A DNA stretch of 64,000 nucleotides. It comes from Streptomyces sp. CBMA152. GTDB lineage: Bacteria > Actinomycetota > Actinomycetes > Streptomycetales > Streptomycetaceae. The translations under genes and the position numbers were made by a program. The stretch is taken from the NCBI RefSeq assembly GCF_014596475.1, contig NZ_MECJ01000024.1, forward strand, positions 62,001 to 126,000. Reading direction: 5' to 3'. How positions within the stretch are numbered: position 1 is the first letter of the stretch; every line of letters starts with the position of its first letter. Below, piece by piece: positions 29,911-38,770 of this stretch. Under the pieces are notes generated by a model. That model searched no databases, was not told where the DNA came from, and saw nothing but the letters and a program-made list of their open reading frames with translations.

Positions 29911-32787
29911 TCAGGCGACGCCCGGCAGGCTCATGTCCGACAGCCTGGCGGGCAGATCGCGCCGCCGCTTGACCGCCAGTTTCCGGTAGATCCGGGTCAG
30001 ATGCTGCTCGACCGTCGAGACGGTGACGTACAGCTTGGTCGCTATCTCACGGTTGGTGTGCCCGCGCGCCGCGAGGAGGGCCACCCGGGTCTCCGCCTCC
30101 GAGAGGACCTCGGTCTCCTTGGCGGGCTCCGCCTCCCGGCCGCCCTGAGCGGGCAGCTCGCCGTCGCCCTGCCCCGGCATGAACTGCTGGCACAGCGGTT
30201 CGGCGCCACAGGACTTGGCGATGTGCCACGCCCTGCGCACCAGCATCCGGGCCCGGTTGAAGTCACCGGTCGCACGATAGCCGCGCCCCAGCTCGCCCAG
30301 CGCGGTGGCGAGTTGCAGCCGGTCCTCGCCCTCCTCCAGTGTCTCCACCGCCTCGGTGAGCCGCTTGAGCCGGTACTTGAGGTCTCCCCCGGTGCGGGCG
30401 AGCAGGAGCAGCAGGGAGCCGTGCGGGCGGTTGCCCACGTCGCCCCCCTCGCGCCGCGTCTGCTCCTCGACGTACTCGCGGGCGCGCTCGCGCTTGCCCA
30501 GGGCCAGCCAGGCCTCGGCGGCGTCCAGGCGCCAGGGCAGCAGCTGCACGGCGTCCATGTCCCACGCCTGCATCAGCTCGCCGCAGGTCAGGAAGTCGCG
30601 CAGGGCGGCGTGGTAACGGCCGGTGGCAAGGTGGCAGCGACCGCGGGCCCGGAGGTACTGCAGCCCCGGGAGGGTGTCGAACATCGCCTCGGGAACGGGC
30701 TGTTCGAGCAGTGCCATGGCCTCCTCGTGGTTGCCCATGTGCAGTGCGGCCTCGATCCGGATGGCGAGCGGCAGCGCGATTCCCACGCCCCAGCTCTGCG
30801 TCGAGATCCGTTCCATGGCCTGCCGGGCCTGGCTCGCTGCGCCGGGCAGGTCGCCCCGGCGCAGCGCGATCTCGGCCCGCACGACACCGAGGGCGCCCTG
30901 CCAGGTCGGCGCGTTGCGGGCGGCGCACTCGTCCAGCAGCCGCTCGCACCAGGCGAGGGCGATGTCGAGGCGCCCGGCGTAGACGAGGGCCAGCAGTGCG
31001 AAGACGAGCGGCTGGAGGGTGCCGTCGCTGAGGTGGAAGCGCTGGAGGACCCCGATGGCGGCGCGGACGGCGGCCTCCGCCCCGGCCCGGTCGCCGCGCA
31101 GGGCGCTGCGCATGGCGGCGGCGGACTGGACGTAGGCGCTGTCGGCCATGTCGTACGGGGCGGCGAGCCCGGAGGCGGTCGGCGCACCGGCGGTGGCGAA
31201 GGCCGTCCCGCCCGCACCGGTCGTCCCCGCCGGCAGCGTCCCCGGCACGTCGAAAGCCTCGAACAGGGCGCTGAGTGGCGGGTTGACCATCGTCAGCCAG
31301 CTCTGCGCGGCCACGAGCGCGGACGGTGAGTACGACGGGCTCCGCTCCTGCCGCAGCCGCAGCAGGGCCTCACCGGCCGTACGCGCCTCCCCCGCCCACA
31401 CCAGCAGGGACACGGCCTGGACGAGGTCGCGGTCGGAGAGCCCGCCGACGGCGAGTTCGCGCGAGAGCTGGCGCAGATGACCTTCCGCGGCGGCCGGGCA
31501 GCTGCGCCACGCGATGCTGACCAGGCGGGACTTCAGAGCGGCGTGCCGGGGCCCCTCGGGGCAGGAGGCGACGGCGAGTTCGCCGCAGCGCAGGGCGAGT
31601 TCGTGGTTGTCGTCGACGAGGGCGTACTCGGCCGCCTCCTGGAGCACGGGGATCGCCCAGTCCTCGACGTTCCTGCGGACGGCCAGGAGGTGGCGGGCCA
31701 CGACGAGGGCGGGCGCCCCCTCCTGGTGCAGCAGTTTCGCGGCGCGCAGGTGCAGGGCCGACAGCGCGGTGGCCGGGACCGCTTCGAGGACGGCGGTGCG
31801 CGCCGACGGGTCACGGAAGGCCCGGTCGTGCAGGACCCCGCACCGGTTGAGGTCCTGGATGGCCTGTTCGGTGGCCTTGACGTGCAGGCCGACGATCCGG
31901 CTGAGCAGGACCGCGGAGCAGGAGTCGCCGAGTACGGCGATTCCCCGGGCGACGGTGAGCAGTTCGGGGTCGCCGCGGTGCAGGCAGTCGAGTACGGCCT
32001 GCCCGTAGGTCTCGGCGGGGACGAGCCGCTGGAACGGTTCGCTGTCGCCGAGCGCCGCGAGCCCGTCCTCCAGGAGCGCCCGCACCAGCAACGGGTTGCC
32101 GCCGGTGGTCTCCAGGCACTCGGCGGACAGACGCTGCGCCGTCGACGCCGAGAAGTGGTCGCCGAGGACGCGGGCCGCACCGTGCGCGGTGAGCAGCGGC
32201 AGCCGGAGGCTGGTGCAGTTGGGCTGGCGCTGGAGCTCGGCGTGGAAGGCGAGTTGCGCGGGCCGCAGCCGGACGGCCTCGGTGAGGACGATCAGTACGC
32301 CCGCCTGCCGCACCCGGCGGGCCAGGCACAGCAGGAAGTGGAGGGAGAGCTCGTCGCCGTGGTGGACGTCGTCGACGGCGATGACGACGGTGCGGTCCCG
32401 GGCGACCCGCAGCAGCGCGGTGGAGACACTCGGCATGATCCGCATGCCCGCCTCAAGCGCGCCCTCGGCATCGGTCGCCTCGGCCTGGACACGGTCGAGC
32501 AGTGCGGCCACGTGGTCGTGGAGCTCCGGCGACAACGGGGCAACGTTGTCAAGGATCCTGCGCAGAATTCCGAAGGGAAGATAGCCCTCCGCTCGGGAGC
32601 CCGCGGCTTCGAGGACCAGCGCGCCCGCGGCGATCGCCTCTTCCGTGATGCTTTCCAGCAGACTCGTTTTCCCGCTGGCGACAGGACCGCTGATGACGGC
32701 GACCCGCCCCCGGCCGCGCATCGCGCTGCCGAGCAATTCATTGAGTGTGCTGAACTGCTTCTCACGCTCGACCAGCCTTGCCGTCAC
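29911..32787 (-). CDS. LAL-type (large ATP-binding LuxR) transcriptional activator
   Basis: 958 residues, a usual LAL length. Walker A SGPVASGKTS is near the N-terminus, Walker B VVIAVDDVHHGD follows about 80 residues later, a long helical TPR-like middle comes next, and a C-terminal LuxR helix-turn-helix (LSEAETRVALLAARGHTNRE onward) ends the protein. I chose GTG 32787 with GGGAG seven bases upstream; the open frame extends 64 codons further but that part is arginine/glycine-rich and unlike the family start. LAL proteins are pathway-specific activators in many macrolide clusters. Here it probably turns on the PKS, glycosyltransferase and thioesterase genes, perhaps through the CCCCTA/TAGGGG elements. 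It has its own upstream region of 234 bases. Confidence 0.93.
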   Translation of the reverse strand: MTARLVEREKQFSTLNELLGSAMRGRGRVAVISGPVASGKTSLLESITEEAIAAGALVLEAAGSRAEGYLPFGILRRILDNVAPLSPELHDHVAALLDRVQAEATDAEGALEAGMRIMPSVSTALLRVARDRTVVIAVDDVHHGDELSLHFLLCLARRVRQAGVLIVLTEAVRLRPAQLAFHAELQRQPNCTSLRLPLLTAHGAARVLGDHFSASTAQRLSAECLETTGGNPLLVRALLEDGLAALGDSEPFQRLVPAETYGQAVLDCLHRGDPELLTVARGIAVLGDSCSAVLLSRIVGLHVKATEQAIQDLNRCGVLHDRAFRDPSARTAVLEAVPATALSALHLRAAKLLHQEGAPALVVARHLLAVRRNVEDWAIPVLQEAAEYALVDDNHELALRCGELAVASCPEGPRHAALKSRLVSIAWRSCPAAAEGHLRQLSRELAVGGLSDRDLVQAVSLLVWAGEARTAGEALLRLRQERSPSYSPSALVAAQSWLTMVNPPLSALFEAFDVPGTLPAGTTGAGGTAFATAGAPTASGLAAPYDMADSAYVQSAAAMRSALRGDRAGAEAAVRAAIGVLQRFHLSDGTLQPLVFALLALVYAGRLDIALAWCERLLDECAARNAPTWQGALGVVRAEIALRRGDLPGAASQARQAMERISTQSWGVGIALPLAIRIEAALHMGNHEEAMALLEQPVPEAMFDTLPGLQYLRARGRCHLATGRYHAALRDFLTCGELMQAWDMDAVQLLPWRLDAAEAWLALGKRERAREYVEEQTRREGGDVGNRPHGSLLLLLARTGGDLKYRLKRLTEAVETLEEGEDRLQLATALGELGRGYRATGDFNRARMLVRRAWHIAKSCGAEPLCQQFMPGQGDGELPAQGGREAEPAKETEVLSEAETRVALLAARGHTNREIATKLYVTVSTVEQHLTRIYRKLAVKRRRDLPARLSDMSLPGVA

Positions 32788-32937
32788 CGACAGACTCCCT
32801 TTCCCCCGTGCTGTATGACTTCCGAGGACTTTTCGAGGGTCCTCGGCCCGCGCTTCACACATCCGCGATCCATGAGCAGTGCGTGGGCACCCCGAACGCA
32901 CCGCCGGGCCGTCACCGCGGCCCGCCCTGCTCATCGG

Positions 32938-33000
32938 CCCGTACGGCCGCCCGGTCCGGCGTCCGTACGGGGCACCCAAAAGACCGGGCGACCGGTTTTT
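32938..33000 (-). terminator. Hairpins between thioesterase and LAL genes
   Basis: Read on the minus strand, AAAAACCGG-TCGC-CCGGTCTTTT (33000-32978) is an intrinsic-terminator-like hairpin 22 bases after the thioesterase stop. Just beyond it, CCCGTACGG (32938-32946) and CCGTACGGG (32963-32971) form a 9-bp inverted repeat that could also be an operator of the LAL gene. Confidence 0.5.
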
Positions 33001-33021
33001 CCTGGCTTTCCGCGACCTTGG

Positions 33022-33786
33022 TCAGCCCTTCCGGGCGGCCTTGGAGAGCTCTTCGGAAACTATCTTCAGTATCTCCGGCTGATGATTCGCCAAAAAGAAG
33101 TGGCCACCGTGGAAACGGTGAATTTCGAATTCACCGGTGGTGTGCTGCTCCCAGGCGTCCGCCTCTTCCCGACTGGTCCTCGGGTCGGCTTCCCCGGTCA
33201 TGACCGTGATGGGGGTTTTCACGGTGTCCTCGATCGCGGCACGGTAATTCTCGATCGCGGTGTAGTCGGTGCGGATGGCAGGCAGCACCATACGAAGGAT
33301 TTCCTCGTCACCGAGAATCCTCGAATCGGTTCCGCTCAGTTCCCGCATTTCCGCCACGATGCCGTCGTCGTCGCGCAGATGGACGGTCTCGGGCCGATGG
33401 CTCGACGGAGACCGGCGCCCGGACGCGAAGACCCGTACGGGCTGGATGCCGTGGTCGCGCTCCAGCCTGCGCGTGACCTCGAAGGCCAGGGCCGCGCCCA
33501 TGCTGTGGCCGAAGAAGGCCGTCGGCCGGTCGAGCCACGGCAGGAGCGCCGACGTCAGCGCATCGGCGAAGGCGCCGAGGTCGGTGAACCCGGGTTCGTC
33601 CCGGCGGTCCTGCCTGCCCGGGTACTGCACCGACAGGACGTCCACGGCCGGCGCCAGCGCCTGGGACATGGGGAAGTAGAAGGGAGCCGATCCACCGGCG
33701 TGCGGCAGACAGACCAGCCTGATCGGACTCGCGTCCGAGGCGTGATAGCGGCGGATCCAGCGGCTGGTGTTTTGCTGTTCAATCAA
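33022..33786 (-). CDS. Type II (editing) thioesterase
   Basis: A 254-residue alpha/beta hydrolase that removes stalled or wrong acyl groups from PKS carrier domains. The family pattern is complete: RLVCLPHAGGSA near the start, GHSMGA with the nucleophilic Ser, Asp in TGEADPRTS, and catalytic His in FHGGHFFL. I chose TTG 33786 because AGGAAG lies ten bases upstream and homologues start about 10-15 residues before SRWIRRY. An upstream ATG at 33879 is in frame; it would add 31 residues and a TTA codon (33807-33805), making translation depend on the bldA tRNA. The long upstream region carries two TAGGGGGTACCCCT elements, so it is probably under cluster control. Confidence 0.92.
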   Translation of the reverse strand: MIEQQNTSRWIRRYHASDASPIRLVCLPHAGGSAPFYFPMSQALAPAVDVLSVQYPGRQDRRDEPGFTDLGAFADALTSALLPWLDRPTAFFGHSMGAALAFEVTRRLERDHGIQPVRVFASGRRSPSSHRPETVHLRDDDGIVAEMRELSGTDSRILGDEEILRMVLPAIRTDYTAIENYRAAIEDTVKTPITVMTGEADPRTSREEADAWEQHTTGEFEIHRFHGGHFFLANHQPEILKIVSEELSKAARKG

Positions 33787-34348
33787 CAGACTAAAACTTC
33801 CTGTTAAGTTCCAGGACGCAGTCGCAGCGTTCGGAACCCTCGAACGCTTTCGTACGTACTCACGTTTCGGTGAGTCCATGTCTAGCAGATCGGTCAAACT
33901 AGGGGGTACCCCTACCTTGACCGGACCCCTCCTCCCCGGAAGCGGCGTAGGGGGTACCCCTGCTTTGGCCGAAACCCTCGCCCAGGACGATGACCAGACC
34001 TGCCCGGGTCGGGTGCCGATCGGGGCGCTACCCCGCGGATCCAGCCGTTCCGGTCGGTTGTTCCCGCGCCGCTCCGGACGTGGCCGGACTTCCGCACCGG
34101 TGGCTTGAAGCGGACCATCACGGTTTTCCGGTCGGCGTGTTTTTTTGCCACCACTTTGCGTTCTTAACACAATTCCGCCACTCCGCGTTAGCAATCTTGT
34201 CGGGATGCTGACGGGGCGTGGCGTGGATGGTTGGCCGGAAGTCGGCGGAGCGGTCCGGGTGTCAGGGGTTGGCGCGATGTCGATGCGTCCGGAAAGTTCG
34301 GTCGGGTTCGCGGTCCCCGGCCCCTGAGATCGTCCCCGCCGGGCGGCC
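33787..34348. promoter_or_regulatory. 562-base intergenic region upstream of the thioesterase with paired TAGGGGGTACCCCT boxes
   Basis: TAGGGGGTACCCCTA at 33900-33914 and TAGGGGGTACCCCT at 33948-33961 are two near-palindromes 48 bases apart. Each joins a TAGGGG to a CCCCT(A), the word repeated in front of the PKS gene. An AT-richer tract (about 34125-34200, with a T7 run) may hold a promoter. I see no gene with acceptable codon use here. The right end carries the MFS terminator. Confidence 0.6.
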
Positions 34349-34361
34349 TCAGGGGCCGGGG
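34315..34361 (-). terminator. Hairpin terminator overlapping the MFS gene stop
   Basis: CCCCGGCCCCTGAG (34315-34328) pairs perfectly with CTCAGGGGCCGGGG (34348-34361), a 14-bp stem. The right arm includes the TGA of the transporter gene. Confidence 0.75.
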
Positions 34362-35896
34362 GTCATTCCGCCCTGGAGGCGGGCCAGGTCCGAGGGGCGG
34401 ACCTGGATGGCCAGCAGGGCGATCAGCGCGGCGACGACCGCGAAGATCGCCGCCACGATGAAGGCCGTGGAGATGCCGGACGCGAGCACCTGGTCGCTCC
34501 ACGGGCGCGGCAGCTGGTGCGTCCGCGCGAACGCCAGGCGCTGGGCCGGAGTGGCCTGGGCGAGGAACTTCGGGACCTGGTCGGTCGCCTCGTTGCGGCT
34601 CGCCGTGCCGAAGACCGTGACCAGGATGGACAGGCCCAGCGAACCGCCCACCTGCTGCGTGGTGTTGAGCATGCCGGTCGCCGCACCCGTCTCGTGCACC
34701 GGCACACCCGAGACGGCCATCAGCGTCAGCGAGACGAAGTTGAGGCCCATGCCGAGGCTGAAGACGAGCATCGGACCCAGGATGCTGCCCGCGTACGTGG
34801 AGTGGATGTCGGTGAGGGTCAGCCAGGACAGTCCCGCCGCGGCCAGGAGCGAGCCGGTCACCATGAACGGCTTCGGCCCGTACTTCGGCAGCAGCTGGGA
34901 GGCGATGCCCGCGCCCACCGCGATCACCGCGCTGATCGGCAGGAAGGCGAGACCCGTGCGCAACGGGCTGAAGCCGAGGACGTTCTGCACGAAGAGCGTC
35001 AGGAAGAAGAACATGCCGAAGATCGCGGCGGCCAGGCTCAGCATCATCCCGTAGGTGCCCGCGCGGTTGCGGTCGGCGAACATGTGCAGCGGGGTGATCG
35101 GCTGCTCCGAACGCCGCTCCACCAGCACGAACGTCACGAGCAGCACCACCGCCGCGCCGAACGACGCCAGGGTGAACGGGTCGCGCCAGCCTTCCTGCGC
35201 GGCCCGGATGAAGCCGTAGACCAGCGCGACCATGCCGAGCGTCGCGGTCAGTGCTCCGACGATGTCGAAGTGGCCCGGGTGGCGCTCGGACTCCTTGATG
35301 TGCCGGGGCGTGGCCAGCACGATCAGCAGGGCGATCGGCACATTGACGAAGAACACCCAGCGCCAGTCGAGCCATTCGACGAGGATGCCGCCCGCCAGCA
35401 GACCGATCGCGCCGCCGCCCGCCGAGACCGCCGCGAAGACGCCGAACGCCCGGTTGCGTTCCGGGCCTTCGGTGAACGTCGTGGTGATCAGGGCCAGCGC
35501 GGTCGGCGAGGCGATGGAGCCGCCGACGCCCTGGAGGGCGCGCGCGGCGAGCAATTCGCCGCTGTTCTGGGAGAGTCCGCCGAGCAGGGACGCGAAGGCG
35601 AAGAGCAGCACGCCGAACATGAAGACCCGGCGCCGGCCGAGGATGTCACCGGTGCGCCCGCCGAGCAGCAGCAGCCCGCCGAAGGTGAGCGTATAGGCGC
35701 TGACCACCCACGACAGGCTGGTGGTGGAGAAGTTCAGGGCGCGCTGGATGTGCGGCAGCGCGATGTTCACGATGGTGATGTCGAGGACCACCATCAGCTG
35801 GCACGAGGCGATGACGAGCAGTGCGATTCCCTTGCCGTCGCCTCCTTTGCCGGGGGCGGCGGTATGGGTCGTGGGTGTCGGCTGCGCACTGGTCAT
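34349..35896 (-). CDS. MFS drug exporter, DHA2 (14-TM) family
   Basis: A 515-residue proton-driven membrane exporter. The sequence has the DHA2 signatures LDITIVNIALP in the first transmembrane segment, GGRTGDILGRRRVF in the first cytoplasmic loop, and motif C (FAAVSAGGGAIGLLAGGILV) in the fifth. Fourteen hydrophobic segments can be counted. ATG 35896 follows GAGGG. The upstream 132 bases (to 36029) contain a perfect palindrome CCTCGTACGAGG (35908-35919) overlapping the ribosome-binding region, a possible repressor site, but no TetR or MarR gene is adjacent. It may export the polyketide, since it lies next to the thioesterase, or be unrelated. It marks the likely right edge of the biosynthetic cluster. 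Confidence 0.9.
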   Translation of the reverse strand: MTSAQPTPTTHTAAPGKGGDGKGIALLVIASCQLMVVLDITIVNIALPHIQRALNFSTTSLSWVVSAYTLTFGGLLLLGGRTGDILGRRRVFMFGVLLFAFASLLGGLSQNSGELLAARALQGVGGSIASPTALALITTTFTEGPERNRAFGVFAAVSAGGGAIGLLAGGILVEWLDWRWVFFVNVPIALLIVLATPRHIKESERHPGHFDIVGALTATLGMVALVYGFIRAAQEGWRDPFTLASFGAAVVLLVTFVLVERRSEQPITPLHMFADRNRAGTYGMMLSLAAAIFGMFFFLTLFVQNVLGFSPLRTGLAFLPISAVIAVGAGIASQLLPKYGPKPFMVTGSLLAAAGLSWLTLTDIHSTYAGSILGPMLVFSLGMGLNFVSLTLMAVSGVPVHETGAATGMLNTTQQVGGSLGLSILVTVFGTASRNEATDQVPKFLAQATPAQRLAFARTHQLPRPWSDQVLASGISTAFIVAAIFAVVAALIALLAIQVRPSDLARLQGGMTPGP

Positions 35897-36029
35897 GGCT
35901 GACCCGCCCTCGTACGAGGACAGAAGGGAGAGAGGGACGAACGGCGGTGGGCCGTGCCGTCCACCTATCGACCCTAAGCCCGGGCCCCGGGCCCCACCAG
36001 TCGATCAAGCACAGCCGACCGCGTACAGC

Positions 36030-36740
36030 TCAGCGGCCGCCCAGCGTGCGCTTCGGCCTCGGCTCCACCGGCTCGTCGCGGGCCTGGGCCCACAGTGAGC
36101 GGACATGGCTGAGATGGCGGGCCATGCACTCCTCGGCGGCCTGGTGGTCGCCCGCCACCATCAGGTCGAGGAGCTCGATGTGCTCCTCGGCGGACGAGAT
36201 CAGCTGGCCGCGCTCGTCGAGCCGGGTGAGGCCGTAGAGACGGGAGCGCTTGCGCAGATCGCCGACAGTCTCTACCAGCCGTTCGTTGCCCGCGAGGCCG
36301 AGGAGCTGGAGGTGGAAGCGGCGGTCGGCGTCCAGATAGCCGATGAGGTTGTGGTCGCGCGCGTGGGCGACGATCTCCTCGGCGACCGGCCGCAGTTCCT
36401 CCAGCTGCTCCACGGTGGCCAGCTGCGTGACCTTGCCGACCGTGGGCACCTCGATCATCGCGCGCAGCTCGGTGTACTGGTCGAGGTCGCGCTCGCTCAC
36501 CTCGGTGATGCGAAAGCCCTTGTTGCGTACGGGCTCGACCAGGCCCTCGCGCGCGAGGTCGAGCATCGCCTCGCGCACGGGGGTGGCCGAGATGCCGAAG
36601 TCGGCGGCGAGTCCGGGCGCGGAGTACACGGAGCCGGGCCGCAGTTCACCGGCGACCAGGGCCGCGCGCAGGGCGTGGGCGACCTGGTCGCGCAGGCGTT
36701 CCTGCGCGGTGATGAGATTGCGCTGCTTCAGGTCGCCCAT
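36030..36740 (-). CDS. GntR-family (FCD-type) regulator of the hydroxyproline genes
   Basis: 236 residues: an N-terminal winged helix-turn-helix (about 12-78, with the GntR pattern PGLAADFGISATPVREAMLD) and a C-terminal helical FCD ligand domain (about 90-215, FHLQLLGLAGNERL). ATG 36740 has a perfect GGAGGAAG site. It is the last gene of a minus-strand series: collagenase, oxidase, deaminase, epimerase, reductase. It probably represses these genes and responds to hydroxyproline or an intermediate. An ATGTCAC element sits just upstream of it (36771-36790) and matching elements precede the oxidase and deaminase genes. Confidence 0.92.
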   Translation of the reverse strand: MGDLKQRNLITAQERLRDQVAHALRAALVAGELRPGSVYSAPGLAADFGISATPVREAMLDLAREGLVEPVRNKGFRITEVSERDLDQYTELRAMIEVPTVGKVTQLATVEQLEELRPVAEEIVAHARDHNLIGYLDADRRFHLQLLGLAGNERLVETVGDLRKRSRLYGLTRLDERGQLISSAEEHIELLDLMVAGDHQAAEECMARHLSHVRSLWAQARDEPVEPRPKRTLGGR

Positions 36741-36770
36741 GGCACTTCCTCCGTGAATCCGCGGAGGCTC

Positions 36771-36790
36771 AGCGTACAATGTCACGTTGC
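36771..36790 (+). promoter_or_regulatory. Candidate GntR operator upstream of the GntR gene
   Basis: The element TACAATGTCACGTT aligns with TAATATGTCACATT at 40951-40964 and, on the other strand, TAAAATGTCACACA at 39735-39722. It lies 31-50 bases before the GntR start, which suggests autoregulation. Confidence 0.55.
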
Positions 36791-36801
36791 TCTGCCGGGG
36801 C

Positions 36802-37734
36802 TCAGAGCGCACGGTGCACTGCCGCCGCCACGGCCAGATCCTCCCAGGCCATCCCCACGCTTTTGAAGAGGCGGGGGCGATCCGGCGGCGGTGAGATGCG
36901 CCCGGTGACGAGTTCGGCGAGCGTGCCCGCCGGATGGTCCGGCCCGATCGCCCCCTCGGCGAGCGGCACGAGCAGATCGCCCGCCTCGCGCAGGGCCGCC
37001 GCCCGCGACTCCACGTACACCGCCGCGCGCCGCACCAGCGCCGAGTCGGTCTCGCGGGCGTCCACCTCGTGCGAGCCGACCGCGACCACGGTGGCCCGCT
37101 CCCCCACCAGCGACCCGTCGAACAACGGCTCTCGCGCGGTGGTGCAGCAGATGACGAGGTCCGCGTCCGCGACGTCGGCCGGGGTGCCGCCGCATGCTTC
37201 GACACCGAGCGTACGGGCGTACGCCACCAGCGCGTCGACGGCCTCCGCGCGCCGGGCCACCACGGCGAGCGAGGTCAACTTACGTACAGCCAGGGCGGCT
37301 TGGAGATGCCCGTACGCCTGCGGCCCGGCACCGAACAGGACCAGGCGCTCCGCGTCCGGCTCCGCCAGGTGGTCGATGGCGACGGCGGAGACGGCCGGGG
37401 TGCGCAGGGTGGTGAGGGCCGCGCCGTCGAGGAGTGCGAGCGGCAGCAGGGTCGCGCCGTCGAGGAGCAGATAGCTGCCGGTGATCCGGGGCAGTCCGTG
37501 CGTCGGATTGGCCGGGGCGACGCCCGCGATCTTCACCCCGGCGTACGCACCCGATGCGGCGGGCATCAGCAACAACTGCCCTGCGGGCACCGGGACATGG
37601 GTGCGCGGCGGGTCCGACTCGGGGTCGAAGCCCTCGCGGAGCACGGAGGCGACCGCCTCGGCGGCTGCGGCCGGATCGATCAGCCGCGCGATCTCGTCGG
37701 CGCCGATCGAGGGCAGCGGCACGGACCGGCTCAC
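36802..37734 (-). CDS. Ornithine cyclodeaminase/mu-crystallin family, probable pyrroline-2-carboxylate reductase
   Basis: A 310-residue NAD(P)-dependent enzyme. The Rossmann site reads LVLFGAGPQAYGHLQAA in the middle, and the family core is clear (KIAGVAPANPTHGLPRITGSY; ALLDGAALTTLRTPAVSAVA). In hydroxyproline loci, members of this family reduce delta1-pyrroline-2-carboxylate to proline rather than cyclising ornithine, and the context favours that role. GTG 37734 overlaps the epimerase stop by 4 bases (GTGA), so translation is coupled. An alternative is true ornithine cyclodeaminase, but no siderophore or proline-precursor pathway is nearby. Confidence 0.85.
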   Translation of the reverse strand: MSRSVPLPSIGADEIARLIDPAAAAEAVASVLREGFDPESDPPRTHVPVPAGQLLLMPAASGAYAGVKIAGVAPANPTHGLPRITGSYLLLDGATLLPLALLDGAALTTLRTPAVSAVAIDHLAEPDAERLVLFGAGPQAYGHLQAALAVRKLTSLAVVARRAEAVDALVAYARTLGVEACGGTPADVADADLVICCTTAREPLFDGSLVGERATVVAVGSHEVDARETDSALVRRAAVYVESRAAALREAGDLLVPLAEGAIGPDHPAGTLAELVTGRISPPPDRPRLFKSVGMAWEDLAVAAAVHRAL

Positions 37735-38732
37735 AGCAGGAATCCGGCCGGGAACGGGTCGGACGGGTCCAGGAAGTACTGGGCCGTCCCGGTGATCCAC
37801 GCCCGTCCGGTCACCGTCGGCACCACCGCGGGAAGGCCGCCGACCGTGGTCTCGTCGACGAGGCGGCCGGTGAACTCCGTACCGATGAAGGACTCGTTGA
37901 CGAAGTCGCGGTGGAGCGGAAGCTCGCCCCGGGCGTGCAGCTGCGCCATCCGGGCCGAGGTGCCGGTGCCGCACGGGGAGCGGTCGAACCAGCCCGGGTG
38001 GATCGCCATGGCGTGCCGGGAGCGGACGGCGTCCGAGCCGGGAGCGGCCAGATAGACGTGCTTGACGCCGCCGATCCCGGGGTTGTCGGGGTGCACCGGC
38101 CGGTCGGTCGCGTTGATGGCGTCCATGATCGCGAGCCCGGCGGCGAGCAGGTCGTCCTTGCGGGCCCTCTCGAAGGGCAGACCGAGGTCGTCGAGCTGGA
38201 CGAAGGCGTAGAAGTTGCCGCCGTACGCGATGTCATAGGTGACCGTGCCGTACCCGGGCACCTCCACCTTGCGGTCGAGCCCGAGGCAGAAGGCGGGGAC
38301 GTTGGTGAAGGTGACCGACTTCGCCTCGCCGTCCTCGACCCGTACGTCCACGCTCACCAGGCCCGCCGGGGTGTCGAGCCGGACCGTGGTGACCGGCTCG
38401 GTCACCACCACCATGCCCGTCTCGACCAGCACCGTCGCCACCCCGATCGTGCCGTGCCCGCACATCGGCAGCAGCCCGGAGACCTCGATGAAGAGGACCC
38501 CGTAGTCGGCGTCCGGCCGGGTGGGCGGCTGGAGGATCGCGCCGCTCATCGAGGCGTGGCCGCGCGGCTCGTACATCAGCAGGGTGCGCAGATGCTCCAT
38601 GTGCTCGATGAAGTGGAGCCGGCGTTCCGCCATGGTGGCGCCGGGGATGACGCCGACCCCGCCGGTGATGACCCGGGTCGGCATGCCCTCGGTGTGCGAG
38701 TCGACGGCGTGGTAGACGTGGCGCGTGCGCAT
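37731..38732 (-). CDS. 4-hydroxyproline 2-epimerase (proline racemase family)
   Basis: Inverts C2 of trans-4-hydroxy-L-proline to cis-4-hydroxy-D-proline, the first step of hydroxyproline use. 333 residues. Both catalytic cysteines of the epimerase class are present: MCGHGTIG and DRSPCGTGTSA. The dehydratase subgroup has Thr in place of one Cys, so this should be an epimerase. ATG 38732 follows GAAAGGG. Downstream it overlaps the reductase gene; upstream 38 bases separate it from the deaminase gene, so the three genes form one operon. Proline racemase is the alternative, made less likely by the neighbours. Confidence 0.92.
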   Translation of the reverse strand: MRTRHVYHAVDSHTEGMPTRVITGGVGVIPGATMAERRLHFIEHMEHLRTLLMYEPRGHASMSGAILQPPTRPDADYGVLFIEVSGLLPMCGHGTIGVATVLVETGMVVVTEPVTTVRLDTPAGLVSVDVRVEDGEAKSVTFTNVPAFCLGLDRKVEVPGYGTVTYDIAYGGNFYAFVQLDDLGLPFERARKDDLLAAGLAIMDAINATDRPVHPDNPGIGGVKHVYLAAPGSDAVRSRHAMAIHPGWFDRSPCGTGTSARMAQLHARGELPLHRDFVNESFIGTEFTGRLVDETTVGGLPAVVPTVTGRAWITGTAQYFLDPSDPFPAGFLL

Positions 38733-38770
38733 GAAGTGCCCTTTCTTTTATGGAGAGTACGGAACTGCGG

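Noticed and set aside
31477..33807. 776-codon + strand frame across the LAL and thioesterase genes
   Set aside because: Shadow of two well-supported minus-strand genes and their intergenic region.
36741..37205. N-terminal extension of the GntR protein into the cyclodeaminase-like gene
   Set aside because: The extra part is shadow of the neighbouring gene; ATG 36740 has a perfect ribosome-binding site and gives the normal family length.
36802..37734. Cyclodeaminase as part of a siderophore or proline-making pathway
   Set aside because: The gene is coupled by GTGA to the hydroxyproline epimerase and controlled with it; no siderophore genes are near.
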